From positions 1 through 32,625 of the forward strand of contig JALRBL010000068.1 in assembly GCA_023257795.1 (NCBI GenBank): a stretch of DNA of 32,625 nucleotides, given 5' to 3'. The notes under the pieces are model-generated. The model was not told the origin of the DNA, ran no database searches, and saw only the letters and a program-made list of their open reading frames with translations. This document shows positions 24,724 through 32,131 of the stretch, piece after piece. The position numbers and the translations under genes were made by a program. The DNA comes from Gammaproteobacteria bacterium. Lineage in GTDB: Bacteria > Pseudomonadota > Gammaproteobacteria > Magnimaribacterales > D2472. The first letter of the stretch is position 1; every line of letters begins with the position of its first letter.

Positions 24724-25608
24724 TTGTTAGATAAAGAGATAGCGGACTTTTATGAATATGTTCATCTTATTAGAGGGCAGTCAATCAACACGGCTAAATC
24801 CTATAAAAGAGACTTAAATAAACTCAATACATTTGTTGCACAAAAAGAAATCTCGACTCCAAAAGAGATCAAAAAAGAAGACGTGTCTGAATGGATTGGG
24901 AAATTATTTGACTCTGGATTAGGAACGAAGAGCATTCAAAGGCATATTTCTTCTGCAAAGGCTTTTTTTCTATTCCTTAAAAAAAGAGGTCTCATCTCAT
25001 CCTCTCCACTGCAAACTATTCGGCCACCAAAGTCAGCGAGCTACTTGCCCAATACTCTATCTCCTGAGGACGTTATGCAACTTTTATCTTTTGAACCAAA
25101 AAAACGAAATGAAGTAAGAGATCTTTGTATTATTGAGTTAATTTACTCATGTGGGCTGAGGGTTTCGGAGGCAGCAAATATTAACATCAAAGATTTTGAA
25201 GAAGATTTTCAATTTTTAAGAGTTCTTGGTAAAGGAGCTAAAGTCAGATTACTTCCTGTAGGCTCTTTTGCTGTAAAAGCTATCAATAGATGGTTAGAGA
25301 AAAGAAATACCATTGAATCCCATGGTGACGCTTTATTTATTAACCTAAGAGGTAAACGAATCACTACTAGAGCAATTCAGAATGCTATTAAAAAAGTCTC
25401 TATAATTCAGGGATTGCCTCCAGTAAACCCTCACATGCTTAGGCACAGTTTTGCAACTCATCTTTTAGAATCTAGCGGAGACCTGCGTAGCATCCAAGAG
25501 CTTTTGGGACATGCTTCACTTTCAACTACGCAAATATATACTAAATTAGACTACCAACATTTAATGAGTGTGTATGAAAAATCTCATCCAAGAGCGCTAA
25601 AAAAATGA
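24724..25608 (+). CDS. xerC: Tyrosine recombinase XerC
   Basis: Resolves chromosome dimers at dif together with XerD. The 294-residue protein has a SAM-like N-terminal domain (LIRGQSINTAKSYKRDL) and the catalytic domain: Arg in YSCGLRVSEAANI (about residue 145), Lys in LGKGAKVRLLPV, HMLRHSFATHLLE (His and Arg), GHASLSTTQIY with the nucleophile Tyr about residue 276. It starts at TTG; no in-frame ATG exists upstream of the conserved start, and AGAGGG stands just before it. The context next to dapF and DUF484 favours XerC over XerD. Confidence 0.93.
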   Translation: MLDKEIADFYEYVHLIRGQSINTAKSYKRDLNKLNTFVAQKEISTPKEIKKEDVSEWIGKLFDSGLGTKSIQRHISSAKAFFLFLKKRGLISSSPLQTIRPPKSASYLPNTLSPEDVMQLLSFEPKKRNEVRDLCIIELIYSCGLRVSEAANINIKDFEEDFQFLRVLGKGAKVRLLPVGSFAVKAINRWLEKRNTIESHGDALFINLRGKRITTRAIQNAIKKVSIIQGLPPVNPHMLRHSFATHLLESSGDLRSIQELLGHASLSTTQIYTKLDYQHLMSVYEKSHPRALKK

Positions 25609-26324
25609 GCAATATCAAACTAATTACTTTTGATCTTGATGATACATTTTGGGAAATTGGGCCAGTCATTATTAAGGCCGAAATAAAAACAAGAGAATAT
25701 ATTGATAGCAGCCTAGGAGAGAAAATTAACTGGGGAAATATGGATGAGTACTTAGCAATTAGAAAGAGTCTAATAACCGAAAATCCAGCTATGACATATG
25801 ATTTAACATTGCTGCGAAAGGGAATGATGAATCATTATTTAACACCTTACTTTACTAGCGAGAGTGCTAAAAATGACTTACTGGATGCTGCTTTTGATTT
25901 TTTTCTAGCCGAGCGTCACAAGGTATCTTTTTATGAAGGAGTGAAAGACACTCTTGGCGAGCTTGCTAAAGCATACTCGCTAGGAATTTTAACTAATGGT
26001 AATGCTGATATGAAAAAACTAGGAATGGAAAGTTATTTTGATTTTTCAATATCCTCAGAAGACGTAAAGAGCGCTAAACCAGAACCTGGTCATTTCGAAA
26101 AGGCTCTAGAAATTTCAACCCTTGAACCAGCTAATGTGTTACACATTGGTGATCATCAATTGTGCGACATGATAGGTGGCATACAATCTGGCTTCAATGT
26201 GATGTGGTTCAATAATAAAGACATGCTTTGGGAATATTCTACCCCTAAGCCTGAAGAGTTCTCTACATGGAAAAATGGAGCAAAGATCATTAACAGCTAC
26301 ATTGAAAGGTTAAAAAATGAATGA
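25605..26324 (+). CDS. yigB: HAD-superfamily phosphatase, YigB-like
   Basis: A 239-residue haloacid dehalogenase-type hydrolase. Motif I is TFDLDDTFWEI (nucleophile Asp with DxD), motif II is ILTNGNAD, motif III lysine is in SAKPEPGHFEKAL, and motif IV is HIGDHQLCDMIGG. A helical cap lies between motifs I and II. YigB of E. coli is an FMN phosphatase, and the gene has the same place after xerC. FMN as substrate is inferred from synteny. The start overlaps xerC by 4 nt and the end overlaps a small coiled-coil gene by 8 nt. Confidence 0.88.
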   Translation: MSNIKLITFDLDDTFWEIGPVIIKAEIKTREYIDSSLGEKINWGNMDEYLAIRKSLITENPAMTYDLTLLRKGMMNHYLTPYFTSESAKNDLLDAAFDFFLAERHKVSFYEGVKDTLGELAKAYSLGILTNGNADMKKLGMESYFDFSISSEDVKSAKPEPGHFEKALEISTLEPANVLHIGDHQLCDMIGGIQSGFNVMWFNNKDMLWEYSTPKPEEFSTWKNGAKIINSYIERLKNE

Positions 26325-26562
26325 TGCGCTCTTAAAGTTATTAGAGTCCTTAAAAGATAAGTCTAAAAAAATTTCTGTGGATCTGCCTTCAGAAGAAGAT
26401 TTATTAATTCTTTTTGAGTTGTTGCATGAACAATTAAAAAATAAAACGGATGCTTTTTTGGCAGCAAAAGGTTATGTTGGTGAAAATGAAATTGCTAAGC
26501 TCGAAAAAATTATTGAGAGGCTTGAAAGTAGGCTAGCTGATTTAGAATCTAGGCTAGGATGA
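26317..26562 (+). CDS. Small coiled-coil protein of unknown function
   Basis: An 81-residue acidic protein that I do not recognise. It has an N-terminal helix (NDALLKLLESLKDKSKK), a middle segment (LPSEEDLLILFELLHEQLKNKTDAFLAAKG), and a C-terminal coiled coil with heptad leucine/isoleucine spacing (LEKIIERLESRLADLESRLG). It lacks a signal or membrane segment. AAAGG lies nine bases before the ATG and the gene overlaps yigB, so it is likely the last gene of the run. Its 3' end overlaps the convergent cytochrome c5 gene by 9 bp. Confidence 0.65.
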   Translation: MNDALLKLLESLKDKSKKISVDLPSEEDLLILFELLHEQLKNKTDAFLAAKGYVGENEIAKLEKIIERLESRLADLESRLG

Positions 26563-26967
26563 ACTTATCATGTAGTTTACAGCTGCCTCAATCTCTTCCA
26601 TAGAGCAGTCAGCACATAAGCCCTTGGCAGGCATTCCACCAATACCTTTCCAGGCATTATTAACCAAAACGTCGATCCCCTTAGCAATCCTAGATTCCCA
26701 TTGTTTGACATTGCCTTTCATTGGAGCTCCTGCAACCCCTGCATCATGACAAGCAGCGCATCCAACAGCATAAACTTGATCTGCAGATCTAGCAGCAGCA
26801 GACCCATTGGATGTCATTACTATCGATGCCGCACCGCATGATTGGCCTTCTAGGCAAACTGCAACGGAGGTTGATAATCGCTCTGAAACAGCTTCTTCAT
26901 ATTTTTTACCATTGAATAAAAAAACTGCAGCAAAACAAATAATAATAAATGCGGATTTGTTTTTCAT
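26554..26967 (-). CDS. Cytochrome c5 family protein
   Basis: A 137-residue protein with an N-terminal signal or anchor helix (KSAFIIICFAAVFLF), a variable linker, and one c-type heme domain. GCAACHDAGVAGAP (about residues 69-82) has the CxxCH. MPAKGLCADCS holds the Met axial ligand and the extra cysteine pair typical of cytochrome c5. VNYMISS ends the last helix. It would carry electrons in the periplasm. It follows dsbA by 3 bp, and the dsbA/cytochrome c4/cytochrome c5 grouping is known from Pseudomonas-type genomes. Confidence 0.9.
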   Translation of the reverse strand: MKNKSAFIIICFAAVFLFNGKKYEEAVSERLSTSVAVCLEGQSCGAASIVMTSNGSAAARSADQVYAVGCAACHDAGVAGAPMKGNVKQWESRIAKGIDVLVNNAWKGIGGMPAKGLCADCSMEEIEAAVNYMISSS

Positions 26968-26970
26968 GAC

Positions 26971-27588
26971 TTAGGATTCCTCTTTTTGTAATTCAATTAA
27001 ATGATCAACAATTTCAAGCAAGTAATCATTTGATCTTTGGGCTTCAACTCTGTATTTTCCATCTACAAACATCATAGGCACAGAAGTAACCTTCAGTTGC
27101 CTAGTTAGCTCAATAGCTCGCTTGGTTTTTTGACGTACAAAAAATGAGTTCATCTGTCTAACAATGTCTTCCTCACTAACCCCGAGCTTCTTTAGAAATG
27201 AAATAATTGAAGTATCGCTTCCAAGATTGTTTCCCTCTTTGTGAATTGCTGTAAAAACTGCCCTATGCCCAATATCGCTTATGCCAAGAGCTTCTATCGT
27301 ATAGAAGAGTTTTGCGTGAGTTTGATGAAATGGGCCCCAAGTTACTGGAAGTTTGCTGAAAACAACCCCATCTCCTTGAGCAGCACTCCACTTTTCAATG
27401 GTTGGCTCAAAGGAATAGCAATGCCCACAGCCATACCAAAAAGCCTCAACAACTTCTACCTTGCCATCTTTTTTTATGGGCAAAGGTGAATCAAGTACCC
27501 CAAAATCGGTTCCAAGCTTTGGCGCGGCCTGCAGAGCGATCGATGCAAACAGAGTCATTAATATTGAAGCGAAACCGGCTCTAATCAT
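26971..27588 (-). CDS. dsbA: Periplasmic thiol:disulfide oxidoreductase DsbA
   Basis: DsbA introduces disulfides into exported proteins. The 205-residue precursor has a signal peptide (MIRAGFASILMTLFASIALQA). The thioredoxin-fold active site is EAFWYGCGHCYSFEP, with CGHC rather than the CPHC of E. coli, as in Pseudomonas-type DsbA. The cis-proline loop is TSVPMM (about residue 173). It overlaps cytochrome c4 by 4 nt (ATGA). Its oxidising partner DsbB is also in this window. Confidence 0.94.
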   Translation of the reverse strand: MIRAGFASILMTLFASIALQAAPKLGTDFGVLDSPLPIKKDGKVEVVEAFWYGCGHCYSFEPTIEKWSAAQGDGVVFSKLPVTWGPFHQTHAKLFYTIEALGISDIGHRAVFTAIHKEGNNLGSDTSIISFLKKLGVSEEDIVRQMNSFFVRQKTKRAIELTRQLKVTSVPMMFVDGKYRVEAQRSNDYLLEIVDHLIELQKEES

Positions 27589-28247
27589 TGCGAATAAAGC
27601 CCATGCATATAATTTGCAACCGCCTCAATATCTGCGTCTGTAAGATTTACAGCAACAGTCTGCATGACAGATGCATATTCACCTGTGTTTCTGGATTTAG
27701 AACGATAGTTCTTCAAAGTAGTTTGTAAATAGCTAACTTGCTGCCCTGAGATGGCTGGAAAGCCAGCTTGCTCTAATCCCATGCCGCTGAGGCCATGACA
27801 TGCTGTACAAGCAGGTATGCCTTTATTGAGGTCTCCTGATCTATAAAGCCACTCTCCTCTCGCTAGCAAGGCTTGATCGTCTTTAGCCTGACCAACAGAT
27901 GTTGGTTGTGAGTTGTAAAAAGCTGCTATATCAAGAAGCTGCTGATCACTCAAATTTTTAAGATAAGGAACCACGGCCATCATCAATGCATTTTCTCTTT
28001 CACCGCCTTGAAAGTATTTAAGTTGAGAAAATAAATACTGCTGACCTTGACCTACAAGGTTTGGCCAGTCGCTATTGATGCTAGCGCCTGCCGCTCCATG
28101 GCAAGCAGCACACTGCGCAACCAAATTGGAACCAGCATTAGCATCTCCCAAAGGCAAGGTTTCTGCGGTGGTAAGCTCTTTTGTGCTTAATGGCAAGCCT
28201 AATAGCGCTATAATTAATAAAGAATTAAAAAATTTCATCTTGGGCAT
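27585..28247 (-). CDS. Diheme cytochrome c4
   Basis: A 220-residue periplasmic diheme cytochrome that can pass electrons from the bc1 complex to terminal oxidases. After a signal peptide (MKFFNSLLIIALLGLPLS) come two homologous c domains. They have CAACHGAAG and CTACHGLSG as heme sites, and Met ligands in ALMMAVVPYL and YASVMQTVA. Each half ends with an AxYxx-type helix (DIAAFYNSQ, AVANYMHGL). The first ATG gives a short MPK extension, and the ATG three codons later is equally possible. It heads the c4-dsbA-c5 operon, divergent from engB. Confidence 0.93.
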   Translation of the reverse strand: MPKMKFFNSLLIIALLGLPLSTKELTTAETLPLGDANAGSNLVAQCAACHGAAGASINSDWPNLVGQGQQYLFSQLKYFQGGERENALMMAVVPYLKNLSDQQLLDIAAFYNSQPTSVGQAKDDQALLARGEWLYRSGDLNKGIPACTACHGLSGMGLEQAGFPAISGQQVSYLQTTLKNYRSKSRNTGEYASVMQTVAVNLTDADIEAVANYMHGLYSQ

Positions 28248-28256
28248 CTAAAGAGT

Positions 28257-28269
28257 GCTTATTATAAGC
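28257..28269. repeat. Palindrome between cytochrome c4 and engB
   Basis: GCTTAT-T-ATAAGC is a perfect 6-bp inverted repeat with one central base in the 41 bp between the divergent starts. It contains a TATAAT for the minus-strand cytochrome c4 gene, 13 bases before its ATG, so a protein binding there would cover that promoter. It may be chance in AT-rich sequence. Confidence 0.35.
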
Positions 28270-28288
28270 ATACAGCCATGAATTTAAA

Positions 28289-28873
28289 ATGAAAAATACC
28301 CTCAGAGAAACAAAATTTATAAAAGGAGTTACTTCTTATAAATCACTTCCGCAAGATGAGGGAGTTGAAATTGTGTTAGCTGGCAGATCTAATGCAGGCA
28401 AATCAAGCGCACTCAATGCTTTGTGTGAAAATCCAAAACTTGCGCGCATTAGCAAAACACCTGGAAGAACCACTGAAGCAAACTTTTTTGAAGTAAATAC
28501 AGAGCTAAGATTGGTTGACCTTCCTGGTTATGGATATGCAAAATCAACAAAAAAGAAAATCAATAACTGGGCTCCGTTTCTTGATGAGTATTTCGTAAAA
28601 AGAAATTGTTTAAAAGCAGCCGTGCTATTTATGGACATTAGGCACCCCCTAAAAGATTCCGATAGAGCTTTTGCGGATTATTGTCTTGGTCTTGCTCCGA
28701 ATTTAGAAATTGTCTATGTGCTGACCAAGGCTGATAAGCTAAAAAAGAATGAACAAAATAAAGCGGTTTTTTTTCTTGAAAGCTTTATGAATACTTCTAA
28801 TGTTTGGGTAATTTCATCTCTTAATGGCTTCGGTATTGAATCGCTTAGAAACAAGTTATTAAAATTTATCTAA
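28289..28873 (+). CDS. engB: GTP-binding protein EngB/YsxC
   Basis: A 194-residue essential GTPase of 50S ribosome assembly. G1 is GRSNAGKSSALNAL (about residues 32-45), the G2 region is KTPGRTTEANFF, G3 is DLPGYGYAKS (about 75-84), G4 is TKADKL, and G5 is ISSLNGFG. Length and motif spacing are standard. It stands next to polA, as yihA does in E. coli. The two genes converge with 3 bp between stops. Confidence 0.95.
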   Translation: MKNTLRETKFIKGVTSYKSLPQDEGVEIVLAGRSNAGKSSALNALCENPKLARISKTPGRTTEANFFEVNTELRLVDLPGYGYAKSTKKKINNWAPFLDEYFVKRNCLKAAVLFMDIRHPLKDSDRAFADYCLGLAPNLEIVYVLTKADKLKKNEQNKAVFFLESFMNTSNVWVISSLNGFGIESLRNKLLKFI

Positions 28874-28876
28874 ATT

Positions 28877-31549
28877 TCAATGAGCCTCATTCCAGTTTTT
28901 ACCAGCCCCAATTTCTACTTCAAGAGGCACAGATAAATTTACAGCCTTCTCCATTAAGTTTTTAATAGTTTTGGAATAATCTTCAAGCCTATTTTCTTTG
29001 ATTTCAAAAACTAGCTCATCATGAACTTGCATGATCATTTTGATGTCTTGCAGATCATGGCACCAAGCATGAATATCAATCATTGCTTTTTTGATAATTT
29101 CAGCAGCAGACCCTTGAAGCGGCGCGTTTATAGCAGCTCTTTCTGCAGCCTGCCGCCTAAGCCCGTTTGATGAATTAATTTCAGGCATATAAAGTCTTCT
29201 GCCTAAAATAGTCTCAACATATCCATTTTTCTTAGCGTTTTCTCTAATGCTTTCCATGTAATCTTTGACTCCTGAATATTTTTTAAAGTAATTATCTAAA
29301 TATTGTTGTGATTCTGCTCTAGTAATATTCAACTGCCTGCTTAATCCGAAGGCCGACATCCCATAAATCAGCCCAAAATTTATAGCCTTGGCATTGCGCC
29401 TCATATCAGGATTCACGCTTTCTAATGGGGTTCCAAAAACCTCTGCTGCGGTTGCAGAATGAACATCAAGCCCATTTTTAAAAGCATTATTAAGAGATCT
29501 ATCTTTGGATAGGTGAGCCATAATTCTTAGCTCTATTTGAGAGTAGTCAGCTGCTACCAGAACATAACCACGATCTGGAATAAATGCGCCCCTTATCTTT
29601 CTCCCTTCTTCTGTTTTGATGGGTATGTTTTGTAGATTGGGTTCTGTTGAAGAAAGGCGCCCGGTTGATGTGATTGTTTGATGATAAGAAGTGTGAACTC
29701 TTCCGGTATGTGGGTTAATGAGAGCAACCAAAGACTCAGTATAGGTTGACCGAAGTTTGGCTAAACCTCTATATTCCATAATAAATTTTGGTATTTCGAA
29801 TTCCTCTGCAAGTCTTTGAAGAGTGCTTTCATTTGTTGAGGGCTGACCTTTGGGCGTTTTCTGCAATACAGGAAGCGATAACTTATTATATAAAACGTCT
29901 CCAAGCTGCTTTGGGGAGTCTAGATTAAACTCCTCTTTAGCTAAGGAAAATATTTTTGCGGATAATGAATCTAATGAATGTTTTAGGTCTTTTGCAAAAC
30001 TTATCAAGAACGCATCATTAATTTTAACTCCGTTTGCCTCAACCGAGACTAAAGCTTTAAGAAGTTCATACTCCACAGAAACGAGAATTTCGTTTTGAGA
30101 TGGATTCTTTTTAAAATAATCCAATAAATGATTATAAAGCTGCAATGTAACATCAGCGTCTTCACCTGCATATGCAGTTGCTTCTTTTATATCTACATCT
30201 GCAAAAGAAACCGCCTGCTTCCCTTTGCCAACTACCTTCTCAAATGAAATTGTTTGTATTCCAAGGTATTGGTTTGCAAGCGCATCAAGGCCATGTCGAG
30301 ATAATGCTGGGTTGGATACATAAGACATCAACATGGTGTCTGCCAAAAAGTTTTCTAGCTTCAACCCATGACGCCATAAAACTGGTATGTCAAATTTGAG
30401 ATTGTGGCCAACAGCTTTGGAAGAATTTTTTAGTATGGCAGGCCATAATAATTCTTGGATTTTCTCAATTGGGATTTGAGAATCATTGGTTTTATGATTG
30501 ATGGGAATATACCAACCATCCCCTTTTTCAAAAGAAAACGATAAGCCAACTAAATCAGTGGTTATTGTGTCTAACGAGTTAGTTTCGGTGTCTAACGCAA
30601 ATGCCCTTGATGCATTGATCTTAACTATTAGCTGCTTGAGCTTTTCTTCGGTATCGACTGTTTGGTAGCTTGTTTTACTGGTTATGCTTGGCTGAGCTTG
30701 TTTCTTTGAGGTCCAAGCATTGAATTCTAGCTCTATAAAAAGCTCGTTAAGCTTTTCTTCATCTTTTTCAGCTTCTAACAGCTTGTCTAAACTGGGCTCA
30801 AGATCAATATCAGACTTAAGAGTAACAAGATCAATATTCATTGGTAACAAATCTATTGATGCCCTAAGACTTTCCCCCACTGCGCCTGTGATTGCATCTG
30901 CTTCTTTGAGTAAAGATTGAATGGTTTTATGCTCGTTCAGCCACTTTGCAGCCGTTTTGGGGCCTACCTTTGGAACGCCAGGAATGTTGTCAGAACTATC
31001 GCCAACAAGAGCCAAGTATTCGACTATTTGCGACGCATTAACTCCAAATTTTTTCTTAACTCCCGCCTCATCAAACGTTTCGTTCGTCATAGTATTCATC
31101 ATCCTAATCTCAGGATCTCTGACAAGCTGCATAAGATCTTTATCAAGCGATGAAATCGTAACCCTAGGAAATCTTCTGGCTGCCTGCAAAGCAAGTGTTG
31201 CTATCAAGTCGTCGGCTTCAAAACCCTGCATTTCAATAACAGGCATTCCCATGACATTACAAATTTTCTTGAGTGGCTCTAACTGGGGCCGCAAATCTTC
31301 TGGCATAGGCGGCCTATTGGCTTTGTAGGACTCTAGTATCTTGTGTCGGAAATTTTTACCTTTAGCATCAAACACTATTATTGTTTTTGACTCAGCAAAC
31401 TCTTTCTCAATATTTCTAAGCATGCTTATGACGCCCTTAATAGCACCAGTAGGCAAGCCTGACTTTGTCGTTAAGGGAGGCATGGCATGAAATGCTCTAT
31501 ATAAATAGGATGAGCCATCGATTAAAATTATTTCTTTAAATTTTTGCAC
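28877..31549 (-). CDS. polA: DNA polymerase I
   Basis: An 890-residue polymerase with three domains. The 5'-3' exonuclease opens with ILIDGSSYLYRAFHA and has GFEADDLIATLA and GDSSDNIPGVPKVGPKTA. The 3'-5' proofreading domain keeps its acidic residues: FALDTETNSLD, HNLKFDIPVL and YAGEDADVTLQLY. The polymerase domain shows DYSQIELRIMAHLS (motif A), RRNAKAINFGLIYGMSAFGL (motif B, finger helix) and MQVHDELVFEI (motif C). It ends GAGKNWNEAH as usual. It replaces RNA primers and fills repair gaps. It diverges from dsbB across 56 bp. Confidence 0.98.
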   Translation of the reverse strand: MQKFKEIILIDGSSYLYRAFHAMPPLTTKSGLPTGAIKGVISMLRNIEKEFAESKTIIVFDAKGKNFRHKILESYKANRPPMPEDLRPQLEPLKKICNVMGMPVIEMQGFEADDLIATLALQAARRFPRVTISSLDKDLMQLVRDPEIRMMNTMTNETFDEAGVKKKFGVNASQIVEYLALVGDSSDNIPGVPKVGPKTAAKWLNEHKTIQSLLKEADAITGAVGESLRASIDLLPMNIDLVTLKSDIDLEPSLDKLLEAEKDEEKLNELFIELEFNAWTSKKQAQPSITSKTSYQTVDTEEKLKQLIVKINASRAFALDTETNSLDTITTDLVGLSFSFEKGDGWYIPINHKTNDSQIPIEKIQELLWPAILKNSSKAVGHNLKFDIPVLWRHGLKLENFLADTMLMSYVSNPALSRHGLDALANQYLGIQTISFEKVVGKGKQAVSFADVDIKEATAYAGEDADVTLQLYNHLLDYFKKNPSQNEILVSVEYELLKALVSVEANGVKINDAFLISFAKDLKHSLDSLSAKIFSLAKEEFNLDSPKQLGDVLYNKLSLPVLQKTPKGQPSTNESTLQRLAEEFEIPKFIMEYRGLAKLRSTYTESLVALINPHTGRVHTSYHQTITSTGRLSSTEPNLQNIPIKTEEGRKIRGAFIPDRGYVLVAADYSQIELRIMAHLSKDRSLNNAFKNGLDVHSATAAEVFGTPLESVNPDMRRNAKAINFGLIYGMSAFGLSRQLNITRAESQQYLDNYFKKYSGVKDYMESIRENAKKNGYVETILGRRLYMPEINSSNGLRRQAAERAAINAPLQGSAAEIIKKAMIDIHAWCHDLQDIKMIMQVHDELVFEIKENRLEDYSKTIKNLMEKAVNLSVPLEVEIGAGKNWNEAH

Positions 31550-31574
31550 TATAACAATTATCTCATTAGAGGCT

Positions 31575-31580
31575 TATAAT
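31575..31580 (+). promoter_or_regulatory. TATAAT -10 box for dsbB
   Basis: A consensus TATAAT lies 25 bases before the dsbB ATG, in the 56 bp between polA and dsbB. This would give a leader of about 19 nt. No clear -35 at 17 bp spacing and no strong Shine-Dalgarno sequence are visible. Confidence 0.4.
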
Positions 31581-31605
31581 CTCCATTTGGTTTTATGGCT
31601 CTCTT

Positions 31606-32106
31606 ATGCAACAGCTGATAAATTTCTTTTTAGTTCGATCTAACTTCATCATTGCATTAATATCTTTTGGCTTGGTCCTTGTAGCATACCTCTTTGAAAT
31701 ATTGGGCGGATTTGAGCCTTGTCCACTGTGTATATTTCAAAGATGGTGTTTTATGGGCATGGGGTTAATGGCGCTACTAAAGTTATTTCTAGGTAGCAAA
31801 AAGATAGGCATTTTGGCAATAACTGGAATTTGGTTTTTTGGTGCCAGTGGATTAATTATTGCAGGAAGACAGATATATCTTCAGCATCTACCAAAAGAGC
31901 TCGTTCCCTCGTGTGCACCACCAATGGATTTTTTGTTGGATGCTTTGCCATTTACTGAGGTTTTAGCAACGGTTTTTTTAGCAGATGGAAATTGTGCTGA
32001 AGAAGACTGGAGATTCATTTTCAATTTTGCTGAGTGGGCTGCATTGGGCTTTTTAGCGCTTACGCTTTTTAGTATTGCATCTCAATTTATTGCAAAAAGA
32101 ACATAA
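31606..32106 (+). CDS. dsbB: Disulfide bond formation protein DsbB
   Basis: A 166-residue inner-membrane protein with four hydrophobic helices that reoxidises DsbA and hands the electrons to ubiquinone. The first periplasmic loop has GGFEPCPLCIFQRW, with the CxxC that contacts quinone. The second loop has Cys in LVPSCAPPMDF and Cys in ADGNCAEEDW, the pair that reacts with DsbA. Both pairs are intact. The quinone link connects it with ubiE, ubiJ and ubiB in this window. pckA follows 25 bp later with its own -10 box. Confidence 0.94.
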   Translation: MQQLINFFLVRSNFIIALISFGLVLVAYLFEILGGFEPCPLCIFQRWCFMGMGLMALLKLFLGSKKIGILAITGIWFFGASGLIIAGRQIYLQHLPKELVPSCAPPMDFLLDALPFTEVLATVFLADGNCAEEDWRFIFNFAEWAALGFLALTLFSIASQFIAKRT

Positions 32107-32116
32107 AAATTTGGGT

Positions 32117-32122
32117 TATAAT
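32117..32122 (+). promoter_or_regulatory. TATAAT -10 box immediately before pckA
   Basis: TATAAT is followed by nine bases and then the pckA ATG. A start site 6-8 bases after the box would leave an untranslated leader of 0-3 bases. TTGCAA at 32090-32095 is the nearest -35-like sequence, but its 21 bp spacing is long. Confidence 0.45.
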
Positions 32123-32131
32123 TAATTTGGA

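Noticed and set aside
30921-31328. 135-residue plus-strand ORF opposite polA
   Set aside because: It is antisense to the well-conserved 5'-3' exonuclease domain and has no recognisable features; treated as a shadow ORF.
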